A stretch of 38,301 nucleotides of DNA from Flavobacteriaceae bacterium (GCA_024635765.1 JAGXIE010000015.1:1-38301); one strand, 5' to 3'; numbered from the stretch's first letter, positions 16,146 to 25,071 are shown. Numbers and translations are program-made. The notes: generated by a model not told the origin, from the letters alone.

Positions 16146-18017
16146 ATGTTTAACGAAGTTTACGATGTAATAGTAGTTGGAGGCGGTCACGCTGGTAGTG
16201 AAGCTGCAGCCGCTGCAGCCAATATGGGAAGCAAAACACTTCTGATAACAATGAATTTGCAAAATATAGCGCAAATGTCTTGTAACCCAGCTATGGGTGG
16301 AATTGCTAAAGGACAGATAGTTCGAGAAATTGATGCACTAGGCGGTTATAGTGGAATTGTCAGTGATACATCTGCGATTCAATTCAAGATGCTCAATAAA
16401 TCAAAAGGTCCAGCAATGTGGAGTCCAAGAGTACAGAGCGACCGTATGAGATTCGCTGAAGATTGGAGGCTGATGCTGGAAGCCACTCCAAATCTTGATT
16501 TCTATCAGGAAATGGTTTCAGGTCTTTTAGTAGAAAATCATAAAGTGGTTGGTGTAAAAACATCACTCGGTTTAGAAGTGAGAGCAAAATCTGTAGTATT
16601 GACCAATGGGACTTTTCTGAATGGATTAATTCATATTGGAGACAAAAATTTTGGTGGTGGTCGGGCTGGAGAAAGAGCAGCGACCGGGATAACTGAACAG
16701 TTGGTCAAATTGGGTTTCGAATCTGGCAGAATGAAGACGGGAACACCGCCAAGGGTGGATGGCCGATCATTGGATTACTCTAAGATGGAGGTTCAGCCAG
16801 GCGACAATGTTCCTGAAAAATTTTCATATTCTGACGTGACAAAACCATTAACTGTTCAGCGTGATTGTCATATGAGTTATACGAGTCCTGAAGTGCATGA
16901 TTTATTACGCGAGGGTTTTGATCGTTCACCAATGTTTAACGGTCGAATCCAAAGTACAGGACCACGCTATTGTCCGTCAATTGAAGACAAGATTAATCGT
17001 TTCGCTGACAAGGACAGACATCAATTATTCGTAGAACCTGAAGGTTGGAATACGGTAGAGGTATATGTAAATGGCTTTTCCACATCACTGCCAGAAGATG
17101 TTCAATTTAAAGCCTTAAGCTCTGTTGCGGGTTTTGAAAAAGTTAAATTCTTTAGACCTGGATATGCTATCGAGTACGATTATTTTCCGCCTACACAATT
17201 AAGACATACTCTAGAAACTAAATTAGTTGAGAACTTATATTTTGCTGGACAGATAAATGGAACAACCGGATATGAAGAAGCGGCGTCTCAAGGATTGATG
17301 GCAGGAATAAATGCCGCCCTAAAGGTGCAGGAGAGGCGTGAATTCATATTAAAAAGAGACGAAGCATATATTGGTGTTCTTGTAGATGATTTAATTACCA
17401 AGGGCACCGAGGAGCCATATAGAATGTTTACATCAAGAGCAGAGTATAGAACTTTATTGAGACAAGATAATGCGGATTTTAGGCTTACCCCCAAAGGATA
17501 TAAATTAGGATTAGCGAGTGAAAAAAGACTGCGTCGAATGGAAGAGAAGCATTCTAAATCTGAAGCATTCGTGGAATTTTTCAGGAGTACGAGTGTCGCT
17601 CCTGAAGACATAAATCCAATATTGGAAGATAACGATTCGGCGGAAGTAAATCAATCTGGAAAATTATTTAAAATATTTGCTAGGCCCAACATCTCAATGG
17701 GTGATATTAGAAAAATCACAGCGGTTGAAAATTATATTCAAAAGCATCAGTTGGATAAAGAAACTATAGAACAAGCAGAAATACAGGTAAAATATTCTGG
17801 ATATATTGATAAGGAAAAGAACAATGCAGATAAATTGCAGCGCTTAGAAAATGTAAAAATTCCGGTAAACTTTGATTACTCACAACTAAAATCCATGAGT
17901 ATTGAGGCAAAACAAAAACTTGAAAAAATTAGACCAGTAACCATATCACAAGCCTCCAGAATTAGCGGCGTGTCTCCAAGTGATGTTTCTGTTCTTTTGG
18001 TTTATATGGGAAGATAA
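16146..18017 (+). CDS. mnmG: tRNA uridine-5-carboxymethylaminomethyl modification enzyme MnmG (GidA)
   Basis: MnmG is an FAD-binding protein that, with MnmE, installs the cmnm5 group on wobble U34 of several tRNAs in the cytoplasm. The 623-residue length is standard. It has the dinucleotide-binding GGGHAGSEAAAAAA at residues 12-25, the SCNPAMGGIAKG motif, the family stretch GRMKTGTPPRVD, and the late FAGQINGTTGYEEAASQG. The C-terminal helical domain that contacts MnmE and tRNA is intact. ATG at 16146 is the natural start. The gene is bracketed by two parS-like palindromes. No mnmE, rsmG or parAB is in this window. Confidence 0.98.
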   Translation: MFNEVYDVIVVGGGHAGSEAAAAAANMGSKTLLITMNLQNIAQMSCNPAMGGIAKGQIVREIDALGGYSGIVSDTSAIQFKMLNKSKGPAMWSPRVQSDRMRFAEDWRLMLEATPNLDFYQEMVSGLLVENHKVVGVKTSLGLEVRAKSVVLTNGTFLNGLIHIGDKNFGGGRAGERAATGITEQLVKLGFESGRMKTGTPPRVDGRSLDYSKMEVQPGDNVPEKFSYSDVTKPLTVQRDCHMSYTSPEVHDLLREGFDRSPMFNGRIQSTGPRYCPSIEDKINRFADKDRHQLFVEPEGWNTVEVYVNGFSTSLPEDVQFKALSSVAGFEKVKFFRPGYAIEYDYFPPTQLRHTLETKLVENLYFAGQINGTTGYEEAASQGLMAGINAALKVQERREFILKRDEAYIGVLVDDLITKGTEEPYRMFTSRAEYRTLLRQDNADFRLTPKGYKLGLASEKRLRRMEEKHSKSEAFVEFFRSTSVAPEDINPILEDNDSAEVNQSGKLFKIFARPNISMGDIRKITAVENYIQKHQLDKETIEQAEIQVKYSGYIDKEKNNADKLQRLENVKIPVNFDYSQLKSMSIEAKQKLEKIRPVTISQASRISGVSPSDVSVLLVYMGR

Positions 18018-18045
18018 GTATATAAGCCAGCCTTGTTTTGGATAT

Positions 18046-18061
18046 TGTTCCACGTGGAACG
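18046..18061. promoter_or_regulatory. parS-like ParB binding site 2
   Basis: TGTTCCACGTGGAACG contains the same 14-bp palindromic core GTTCCACGTGGAAC (18047-18060) as site 1 and differs only at the last base. It lies 29 bp after the mnmG stop and about 90 bp before the methyltransferase start, 1.93 kb from site 1. Confidence 0.82.
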
Positions 18062-18149
18062 TTGTTATGCAAAGTGCAGATTTCGTTTCTTTCTTTCTCA
18101 ATACCTTAAGAGTTTGTAAGTATACATGCAATAAAACAATCTTGTCCTT

Positions 18150-19016
18150 GTGTCAAAAACTGTAGATCAAAATATATATTTAGAAGTAAAGGATCATTCT
18201 GTTTCGGGAGAAGTGTTTCAGCTACTGAAGCATGAAGATCTTGAGATGCTCGAAACATTTCCACAACCTTCATTGGATAAACTCCCTCAATATTATCAAA
18301 GTGAAGACTATATTTCTCATACCGAGGCTAAGAGAAATTTATTTGAAAAAGCATATCACATTGTAAAATCGATTGCTTTAAAACGAAAACTGACATTAAT
18401 CAACAGGTTGTCGAATGGTGAAAAAACACTTTTGGATATCGGTTGCGGTACTGGTGATTTTTTGCAAATTGCCCAGAAGGATCGTTGGATAGTTTCCGGA
18501 ATAGAACCAAATGAGCAGGCAAGAGAATTGGCAAATCAAAAAACACGCAACAAGGTGTTTGACATTGATTATCTTCTAAAATTTGAACCTCACAGTTTTG
18601 ACGTAATTACACTTTGGCATGTTCTGGAGCATCTGCCAAAATTAAACGCTCAAATATCTGTTATTGAGAGTCTATTAAAACCAAATGGCGCTCTTGTCAT
18701 TGCGGTTCCAAATTATAAAAGTTATGATGCACATCATTACAAAGAATTTTGGGCTGCTTTTGATGTGCCAAGACATCTTTGGCATTTTTCGCAGAGCGCG
18801 ATTTCAAAATTAGTTTCAAATGTTGGAATGTCTGTCTACCAAACATTACCGATGAAGTTTGATGCTTTTTATGTCAGCCTACTTTCTGAAAAATATAAAT
18901 CAGGGATCATGAACCCGTTTAAGGCTTTTTGGGTAGGTTGGCGTTCAAATTCCAAAGCGAGATCATCAGGAGAGTATTCTTCATTGATTTATGTCATTAA
19001 GAGAGGTGAAAACTAA
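18150..19016 (+). CDS. Class I SAM-dependent methyltransferase
   Basis: This 288-residue protein begins at GTG (SKTVDQNIYLEVKDH). The SAM-binding motif I is LLDIGCGTGDFLQIA (about residues 94-108). An acidic end of strand 2 follows in GIEPNEQA. The VITLWHVLEHLPK stretch is typical of Methyltransf_11/23 enzymes, followed by G-A-L-V-I-A-V-P-N. The N-terminal about 85 residues precede the Rossmann fold. The substrate is unknown. It follows mnmG by 132 bp with a parS-like site between, and I see no strong promoter box, so it may be read from mnmG. Confidence 0.85.
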   Translation: MSKTVDQNIYLEVKDHSVSGEVFQLLKHEDLEMLETFPQPSLDKLPQYYQSEDYISHTEAKRNLFEKAYHIVKSIALKRKLTLINRLSNGEKTLLDIGCGTGDFLQIAQKDRWIVSGIEPNEQARELANQKTRNKVFDIDYLLKFEPHSFDVITLWHVLEHLPKLNAQISVIESLLKPNGALVIAVPNYKSYDAHHYKEFWAAFDVPRHLWHFSQSAISKLVSNVGMSVYQTLPMKFDAFYVSLLSEKYKSGIMNPFKAFWVGWRSNSKARSSGEYSSLIYVIKRGEN

Positions 19017-19169
19017 ATTAAGGCTATAATATGGCTTTTCGCTATCTAAAACAGCCAAAGACAAGTCGATTTCCTGAAAAGCCCTTAAAAACACTCTAAT
19101 TGATCCATATAGAATAAGACTAAACTATAGAACTTGACATTTTAATTAATTTTATCAATATTAATTATT

Positions 19170-19202
19170 TTTGGGTTATTCATGTATACTTTGCTACATT
19201 TG
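19170..19202 (+). promoter_or_regulatory. Bacteroidetes-type promoter for OmpH-like gene
   Basis: This is the best promoter in the window: TTTG at 19170-19173 (-33), a 21-bp spacer and TACATTTG at 19195-19202 (-7), matching TTTG-N19-21-TAnnTTTG. It lies 25 bp before the ATG at 19228 and overlaps the longer possible start at 19171, ruling that start out. Confidence 0.7.
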
Positions 19203-19227
19203 CAAAAATTTTAAATTCACTCAAAAA

Positions 19228-19743
19228 ATGAAAAAAGTATTATTGTTCGTTTTCGGATTATTATTGATGGCCTCTTGTCAGAATGAAATGAAAACAGGAT
19301 TTATCGACAACAGCGAATTGATCAAAGAATATCAAAAGAGAAAAGATATCGAAGCTACTTTCAAGAAAAAAGTTGAAGCGTTCGACAAAAGAGTTGATAG
19401 CATTGGAAGAGCATTCCAGATGGAGGCGCAAGAATTCCAAACAAAGGCTGCAAACATGGCTCAAAAAGATGCACAACAGCAGTACCAAGTTCTCGGTCAG
19501 AAACAGCAAATGTTGCAACAACAATTTCAGACAGAGGAGCAGGCTATTCAGAAAGAAAGCCAAACAGAAATCGATACATTGATTAAAGAGGTTCGATCTT
19601 TCGTAAAAGATTACGGAAAGAAAAATGGCTATACTTACATTTTAGGCAGTAACGAAGCTGGAAGTGTTATGTATGGTGAAGAAAGTAAAGATTTAACTAA
19701 AGAAATTTTAGAGGAATTAAACAAGGCCTACAAGAAAGATTAA
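19228..19743 (+). CDS. OmpH/Skp-family periplasmic chaperone-like lipoprotein
   Basis: This 171-residue protein has a lipoprotein signal (MKKVLLFVFGLLLMASC, lipobox LMASC, Cys17). The rest is mostly a long charged/Gln-rich coiled coil (about residues 35-125), followed by the conserved C-terminal IDTLIKEVRSFVKDYGKKNGY stretch of OmpH/Skp proteins (broken here: VRSFVKDYGKKNGYTYIL). Skp-type trimeric chaperones escort outer-membrane proteins in the periplasm, and a lipidated form would be membrane-tethered. It has its own strong promoter and a terminator, so it is a single-gene unit. Confidence 0.85.
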   Translation: MKKVLLFVFGLLLMASCQNEMKTGFIDNSELIKEYQKRKDIEATFKKKVEAFDKRVDSIGRAFQMEAQEFQTKAANMAQKDAQQQYQVLGQKQQMLQQQFQTEEQAIQKESQTEIDTLIKEVRSFVKDYGKKNGYTYILGSNEAGSVMYGEESKDLTKEILEELNKAYKKD

Positions 19744-19766
19744 TTTTTATTAAAATATAATAAACT

Positions 19767-19792
19767 AAAAGCCAGCTAATTAGCTGGCTTTT
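19767..19792. terminator. Bidirectional terminator between OmpH-like gene and holB
   Basis: AAAAGCCAGCTAATTAGCTGGCTTTT is a perfect 26-bp palindrome with flanking A and T runs, usable on both strands. Its right arm contains the last codons of holB, whose TAA stop (19780-19782, minus strand) lies at the palindrome centre. Confidence 0.88.
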
Positions 19793-20934
19793 TTATGCAA
19801 TAGACGCGTGAGCTTTATTGACAAGTCTGTCAAAATTATTTTAGAATTACCATTTCGCTCTATATGATAAATGGCTTTCTGTAATTCATCACTTATCTCT
19901 AAAATATTGCTCTCGTTTACATAAGGAGCAAAGTTTTCTAGTTTAAAATTTTTGGTTTTTGTCTCCATATAAACAAGTTCAGATGCATTATAATTCAGAA
20001 GAAGGGCTTGTCTGAAAAAATCGATACAAAACATTAAAAACTGTTTTTGAGTTTCACGACCAGTTTTTGCTATTTCTTCACTCCAACTAATTAAATCATG
20101 GATGGCACTTTTATTGCCTTTTGCCTTAAATGCCGAACGTATCCAAAACACAAACCACTCTTCAAATTGTATATCTTCAGAATCGTGATAGACCAAATCG
20201 CAAGCCTTGTTATAGTTACCATTAGATTGATGCGCAATTTTTAAGGCTATCGAGTCTTCCAATTGATAATTTTTAATAAGTGCCTGTTGGATAACAACTT
20301 CAGATAAAGGAGAAAAATGAAGTGTTTGGCAGCGTGATCTGATCGTATTAATGATTTGCTCTTCGTCTTCTGCAATTAAAATAAAGACAGTTTTATTAGG
20401 TGGTTCTTCAATGAGCTTTAATAATTTATTAGCGGCCGATGTATTCATTTTTTCCGCCATCCAAATAAGCATGACCTTATAACCACCTTCATAAGACTTT
20501 AAAGACAGAGCCTTTACAATATCTAGAGCTTCATCTACCCCAATCTGGCCTTGCTTATTGTCAACACCCAATAGCTTATACCAATCAAACAAATTTCCGT
20601 ACGGTTGCTCATTTAGTAACTGTCGCCACTCTTCCATGAAATGACCAGAAACGGGATGACTTTTTATCTTATGATTTGTAGCAACAGGGAAAGCAAAATG
20701 CAAATCCGGATGTGAAAAATTTTTGAACTTCAGATTGCAGGATTCATTTCCACCGTTGTTTTCTCCGTTTGTGTTCGCGCACAATATATATTGTGCATAA
20801 GCAATTGCCATTGGCAAAGTACCACAACCTTCGGGGCCCACGAACAATTGGGCATGTGAAATTCGGCCATTATCAACACTTTGTGTTAAATGATTTTTGA
20901 GATGTTCTTGGCCTAGGGTTTCTGAAAATAACAT
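19780..20934 (-). CDS. holB: DNA polymerase III delta' subunit
   Basis: HolB (delta') is the stator of the clamp-loader complex. The 384-residue protein begins LFSETLGQEHLKNHLTQSV and carries a degenerate Walker A, GPEGCGTL, without the catalytic Lys; delta' is known to lack ATPase activity. Other signatures are the YKVMLIWMAEKMNTSAANKLLKLIEEPP sensor region (residues split by the NTSAANKLLK core) and FILIAEDEEQIINTIRSRCQ with the SRC motif. Of the four zinc-module cysteines of E. coli delta', only two positions (ILC and SCN) seem kept. The 3' end overlaps the terminator palindrome. Confidence 0.93.
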   Translation of the reverse strand: MLFSETLGQEHLKNHLTQSVDNGRISHAQLFVGPEGCGTLPMAIAYAQYILCANTNGENNGGNESCNLKFKNFSHPDLHFAFPVATNHKIKSHPVSGHFMEEWRQLLNEQPYGNLFDWYKLLGVDNKQGQIGVDEALDIVKALSLKSYEGGYKVMLIWMAEKMNTSAANKLLKLIEEPPNKTVFILIAEDEEQIINTIRSRCQTLHFSPLSEVVIQQALIKNYQLEDSIALKIAHQSNGNYNKACDLVYHDSEDIQFEEWFVFWIRSAFKAKGNKSAIHDLISWSEEIAKTGRETQKQFLMFCIDFFRQALLLNYNASELVYMETKTKNFKLENFAPYVNESNILEISDELQKAIYHIERNGNSKIILTDLSIKLTRLLHKKAS

Positions 20935-20938
20935 AACG

Positions 20939-20946
20939 CAAAACTA
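20939..20946 (-). promoter_or_regulatory. Possible -7 box for holB
   Basis: On the minus strand this reads TAGTTTTG (TAnnTTTG), only 4 bp before the holB ATG, so a transcript from it would be almost leaderless. The rest of the 267-bp gap to pgk (20935-21201) holds only the pgk -7 box and AT-rich sequence. Confidence 0.35.
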
Positions 20947-21166
20947 TATTTTTTTCCTTATAAGTCCTACTATCTGAAGTGATACTTCACAATTCAAAAT
21001 CTTACTGAATAGTATTAGTCAGTATCTAAAACAATTTGAAATTGCTTAAAGTATATTGCTTGATTTTTTTCTTGATCCCAATAGTACAGCCATCTTTGCT
21101 ATGGATCCTAGTCTCTAGAAAATTATTTTCATCTTTAAATTAAAGCTTATTACTTCTAATATTCAC

Positions 21167-21174
21167 TATTTTTG
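21167..21174 (+). promoter_or_regulatory. Candidate -7 box for pgk
   Basis: TATTTTTG fits TAnnTTTG and lies 27 bp before the pgk ATG. No matching -33 TTG is obvious. Confidence 0.45.
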
Positions 21175-21201
21175 TTAAAAACAAGATCAAAAAATTTATA
21201 G

Positions 21202-22392
21202 ATGAAAACTTTAAACGATTTCGATTTCAAAGATAAAAAAGCACTCATCCGTGTTGATTTTAATGTTCCATTAGACGGCAATTATAATGTGACGGATGCT
21301 ACAAGAATTGAAGCCGCAAAACCGACAATTATAAAAATATTGGAAGATGGTGGCAGCTGTATTTTAATGTCGCATTTAGGGCGACCGAAGGGCGTACAAA
21401 AAGAGTTCTCTTTGAAACATATTGTTGATACAGTTGAGAAAATCATTGGTGTCGAAATAAAATTTGTTTCAAATTGCATTGGATCAATAGCAGAAAATGC
21501 AGCTAGAGATTTAAACCCAGGAGAGATTTTACTTCTTGAAAATTTACGTTTTCACGAAGAAGAAGAATCAGGTGATAAGGATTTTGCTGAAAAACTTTCA
21601 AGATTAGGAGATATTTATGTGAACGATGCTTTTGGAACTGCGCACAGAGCTCACGCATCAACCACAATTATTGCACAATTCTTTCCAAATAAAAAATGCT
21701 TTGGAAAGTTGTTGGCACAGGAGATTGAAAGTATAAATAAAGTAATGAAAACTGGAGAAAAACCTGTTTTGGCAGTATTGGGAGGAGCAAAAGTGTCTTC
21801 AAAAATTACAATTATAGAAAATATTCTCGATAAAGTTGACCATTTGATTATTGGAGGAGGAATGACATTTACTTTCGTAAAAGCTCAGGGTGGTAAGATC
21901 GGAGATTCAATTTGCGAAGATGATAAAATGGATTTGGCTCTGGATATCTTGAAACAGGCAAAAGAAAAAAACGTTGAAGTTCATATACCAGTTGATGTGA
22001 TTGCGGCTGATGCTTTTGACAATAACGCGAACACTCAAATAGTGGATGTGTTTCATATTCCTGATGGTTGGCAAGGTTTAGATGCTGGCCCACAATCCAT
22101 CAAAAATTTTCATGATGTGGTGATGCAGTGTAAAACTATCCTTTGGAATGGGCCTTTGGGTGTTTTTGAAATGGAAAACTTCGCTAATGGCACTATCGAA
22201 TTGGGCAACTCTATTGCAGAATCTACTAAAAATGGGGCATTTTCATTAGTTGGTGGTGGTGACTCCGTTGCAGCAGTTAAACAATTTGGATTCGAAAATA
22301 AGGTAAGTTATGTGAGTACAGGCGGAGGAGCAATGCTAGAAAGCCTTGAAGGAAAGACACTTCCTGGTATTGCAGCTATTTTAGAAGATTAA
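21202..22392 (+). CDS. pgk: Phosphoglycerate kinase
   Basis: Pgk transfers phosphate between 1,3-bisphosphoglycerate and ADP in glycolysis and gluconeogenesis. Its 396 residues are full length. Signatures are the substrate-binding [11 protein letters not shown] at the N-terminus, [10 protein letters not shown] (about 52-61), LLLENLRFH, the nucleotide-side GGAKVSSKI, and the C-terminal [12 protein letters not shown] with STGGGAMLE. Here it stands alone, 267 bp from holB (divergent) and 136 bp from the transglycosylase gene; no gap or tpi gene is adjacent. Confidence 0.98.
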   Translation: MKTLNDFDFKDKKALIRVDFNVPLDGNYNVTDATRIEAAKPTIIKILEDGGSCILMSHLGRPKGVQKEFSLKHIVDTVEKIIGVEIKFVSNCIGSIAENAARDLNPGEILLLENLRFHEEEESGDKDFAEKLSRLGDIYVNDAFGTAHRAHASTTIIAQFFPNKKCFGKLLAQEIESINKVMKTGEKPVLAVLGGAKVSSKITIIENILDKVDHLIIGGGMTFTFVKAQGGKIGDSICEDDKMDLALDILKQAKEKNVEVHIPVDVIAADAFDNNANTQIVDVFHIPDGWQGLDAGPQSIKNFHDVVMQCKTILWNGPLGVFEMENFANGTIELGNSIAESTKNGAFSLVGGGDSVAAVKQFGFENKVSYVSTGGGAMLESLEGKTLPGIAAILED

Positions 22393-22394
22393 TC

Positions 22395-22432
22395 TTAATC
22401 GATAAAACGCACGAATTAATCGACCAAACGCA
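22395..22432 (+). repeat. Two direct repeats with 21-bp period
   Basis: TTAATCGATAAAACGCA (22395-22411) and TTAATCGACCAAACGCA (22416-22432) are identical at 15 of 17 positions and begin 21 bp apart, about two helical turns. They lie between the pgk stop and the mltD-like start and could be a regulator's tandem operator. This is inference. Confidence 0.5.
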
Positions 22433-22450
22433 AATAAATGTGTTAAAATG

Positions 22451-22481
22451 TTGTTTTGTATTCACTTTTTGAATATAATTG
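22451..22481 (+). promoter_or_regulatory. Possible promoter for mltD-like gene
   Basis: TTG at 22451-22453, a 20-bp spacer and TATAATTG at 22474-22481 (one mismatch to TAnnTTTG) lie just downstream of the 21-bp repeats. The ATG is 47 bp further on. Confidence 0.35.
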
Positions 22482-22528
22482 TACGATTTAACTAACCATA
22501 TCGTTAAGATATCTTATAGATTTAATTA

Positions 22529-24097
22529 ATGAAAACGACACCTATAACCCTAACGATTGCTTTTACATTATGCTTTTGCGCAGGTTTTGCCCAGGTAAAA
22601 CCCGCTGAAAAGCAAATAAATAGAGCGAATCAAACTAAAATTGATTCTATCCTGGACGGTAACCCTACAGGTGTCAATACAATCGAACCAATTATAGACT
22701 CCTCAACGGTAAAAAAAATGGAAGACCAAAAGTTGGCTTCAGCCTATGATGAAAAATGGCTCGAAGAACTTTATAGCAACACGCTTTTTGACACTATCTA
22801 TGAATCGATTACAGATATTAAGTTTGAAGACATTGATCTTCCAGAACTTTCTACGGATACCTTAAGAGCAAGACTGCATAAATTAAGCGCCAAAACGCCT
22901 TTTAACATTGAATACAATCCTGGATTGGAAAGCGTGATCAAATCGTATTTAAAGAACAGACGGTCTACGATGCAACGACTGATGGCTTTAAGTGAGTATT
23001 ATTTTCCTCTTTTTGAAAAAGAATTGGACAATATGGACGTGCCACTGGAAATTAAATATTTAGCGATTGTAGAATCAGCTCTAAAACCAAGAGCAAAATC
23101 TAGAGTAGGCGCTACAGGTCTTTGGCAATTTATGTACCCAACAGGTAAAATGTATGGACTGAATGTGACTAGTTATGTCGATGAACGAAGCGACCCAATA
23201 AAATCGACTATTGCTGCCAGTAAATATTTGGCCAAACTTTACGAGATATTTGGTGATTGGGATTTAGCACTAGCGGCCTATAATTCTGGTCCAGGCAATG
23301 TTAGTAAGGCGATACGTCGATCTGGAGGATATCAAAATTATTGGAATTTAAGACCACATTTACCTCGTGAAACTGCTGGGTATTTACCGGCATTTTTGGC
23401 AACAATGTATATTTTTGAATATGCTGAAGAACACGGTTTTAAAAAAGCCTCATCAGGATACCGATACATGGAAACGGATACTATTCATGTAAAACAAACG
23501 ATTAGTTTAGATCAAGTTGCAGAATTGATGGAATTGCCAATAGAAGAATTACAGTTCTTAAATCCTTCTTATAAATTAGACATCATTCCTTATGTTGAAG
23601 GTGAAGATTACACCTTAAGGCTTCCAAGGCACTCCATAGGAAAATTTGTAACAAACGAAACCGAAATTTATGCCCATGTCCAAGCCGAATTAGATAAGCG
23701 GGAGAAACCAATGCCCCAATTGTTTGAGCAGGAAAGTAGAACGACATATAAAGTAAGGTCAGGCGATTATCTTGGAAAAGTTGCACGAAAATATGGTGTA
23801 AGGGTAAGTGATATCAAAAAATGGAATGGTTTAAGGAGTAATAATTTAAGAGTAGGTCAAAACCTTAAAATTTATTCACGAAATAGCATATCGACAAGCT
23901 CATCAGAAAAACCCTCAAGTTCTGTTTCTACAAAGGTCGCTTCAACAAATTCCGAGACTTATAAAGTAAGACAAGGAGATTCGCTCTGGAGCATTTCTCA
24001 AAAATTTTCTGGAGTTTCTGTTGATGATATCAAAAAATGGAACGATATTAGTGGTAGTAACCTAAAAGTAGGAACCACACTAAAAATATCTAAATGA
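22529..24097 (+). CDS. MltD-like lytic murein transglycosylase with LysM repeats
   Basis: This 522-residue cell-wall enzyme cleaves peptidoglycan glycan strands, forming 1,6-anhydromuramyl ends. It has a signal peptide at residues 1-21 (LTIAFTLCFCAGFAQ, cleavage near AQ) and an acidic spacer. The SLT domain (about 150-300) has the catalytic Glu182 in AIVESALKPRAKSRVGATG, then LWQFMYPTGKMYGL and AYNSGPGNV. A helical region follows, then two LysM peptidoglycan-binding domains at about 407-450 (YKVRSGDYLGKVARKYG) and 477-521 (YKVRQGDSLWSISQKF). The domain order matches MltD. The last 4 bp overlap the lipoprotein gene (ATGA). Confidence 0.93.
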   Translation: MKTTPITLTIAFTLCFCAGFAQVKPAEKQINRANQTKIDSILDGNPTGVNTIEPIIDSSTVKKMEDQKLASAYDEKWLEELYSNTLFDTIYESITDIKFEDIDLPELSTDTLRARLHKLSAKTPFNIEYNPGLESVIKSYLKNRRSTMQRLMALSEYYFPLFEKELDNMDVPLEIKYLAIVESALKPRAKSRVGATGLWQFMYPTGKMYGLNVTSYVDERSDPIKSTIAASKYLAKLYEIFGDWDLALAAYNSGPGNVSKAIRRSGGYQNYWNLRPHLPRETAGYLPAFLATMYIFEYAEEHGFKKASSGYRYMETDTIHVKQTISLDQVAELMELPIEELQFLNPSYKLDIIPYVEGEDYTLRLPRHSIGKFVTNETEIYAHVQAELDKREKPMPQLFEQESRTTYKVRSGDYLGKVARKYGVRVSDIKKWNGLRSNNLRVGQNLKIYSRNSISTSSSEKPSSSVSTKVASTNSETYKVRQGDSLWSISQKFSGVSVDDIKKWNDISGSNLKVGTTLKISK

Positions 24098-25071
24098 AAC
24101 GCCTTTTAACGCTTTTAGCAATTTCTATTACCCTCATAAGTTGTAATGATAAATCTTCAAACCAACGTTTAGTACCATCATCTTCTGGAAATATCAATAA
24201 TCTTTTAGTGGTTGTTGATAATATTCTTTGGGAGGACTCCGTAGGGGAGGTAATTAGGGAAATATTCGCAGCTCCAGTTCCAGCATTAAACCAAGAAGAA
24301 CCGCTTTTTACTATTAGTCAGATGCCACCTCAAGTTTTTTCGGGGTTTGCAACGAAAAATCGGATTGTGTTAAAAATTGAAAAAGGTAAACCTGCTGATA
24401 CTTCTATCGGAGAAGATGTCTTTGCGAAGCCACAAACTTTAATTATAGTTTCCGGTCAAACGAACCAGGAAATTATTGACCAATTGAAGTCGAATGCTGA
24501 CAAAATTATTACAGTTTTTAAAACTGAAGAGATTAAGGAAAAGCAACGCCGCATCAACATATCCTTATTTGACTCCAAACCTATACAAGAACAGTTGGGA
24601 ATTGATATCAAGTTTCCTTCGGTTTATCGGATTGCAGCTCATGATAATAATTTCTTTTGGATCAGAAAAGATTTAACCACAGGTAACATGGATTTTATGA
24701 TATATGAAGTCCCAATGAATCGAATTCGAAAAAGTGACACAACCACTGTAGGGGATATTATCAGAATGAGAGATTCCATCGGAAAGTCACACATACAAAG
24801 TTCTGTGGAAGGGGCCTATATGATCACCGAAGAAGCTTATGCGCCATACGTTTTTGACACAACTATTGATAACAAGCCTACTATAGAAACTAAAGGTATT
24901 TGGGACATGAAGAATGCTTTTATGTCTGGGCCATTTATAAACTATGCCATTGAAGATAAGGAGAACAACAGATATGTGATAGTAGAAGGTTATGTGTTTG
25001 CGCCATCCGTTGAAAAACGTGATCATATTTTTGAATTGGAAGCTATCTTACGGTCTGTAAAAATTAAGTAA
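24094..25071 (+). CDS. DUF4837 family lipoprotein
   Basis: This 325-residue putative lipoprotein has signal MKRLLTLLAISITLISC with Cys17. The mature part begins with a polar Ser-rich linker, followed by NNLLVVVDNILWEDSVGEVI and FTISQMPPQVFSGFATKNR, a layout I associate with the Bacteroidetes DUF4837 family of unknown function. It overlaps the transglycosylase by an ATGA, so co-translation is likely and a role in envelope maintenance is plausible. It ends right at a terminator. Confidence 0.8.
   Translation: MKRLLTLLAISITLISCNDKSSNQRLVPSSSGNINNLLVVVDNILWEDSVGEVIREIFAAPVPALNQEEPLFTISQMPPQVFSGFATKNRIVLKIEKGKPADTSIGEDVFAKPQTLIIVSGQTNQEIIDQLKSNADKIITVFKTEEIKEKQRRINISLFDSKPIQEQLGIDIKFPSVYRIAAHDNNFFWIRKDLTTGNMDFMIYEVPMNRIRKSDTTTVGDIIRMRDSIGKSHIQSSVEGAYMITEEAYAPYVFDTTIDNKPTIETKGIWDMKNAFMSGPFINYAIEDKENNRYVIVEGYVFAPSVEKRDHIFELEAILRSVKIK

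Noticed and set aside
19171..19227. Longer OmpH-like protein from a TTG at 19171
   Set aside because: The start overlaps the -33 element of the best promoter in the window, and the extra residues would precede a normal lipoprotein signal.
20935..21201. Possible replication origin in the AT-rich gap between holB and pgk
   Set aside because: No cluster of DnaA boxes is visible and no origin genes are adjacent.
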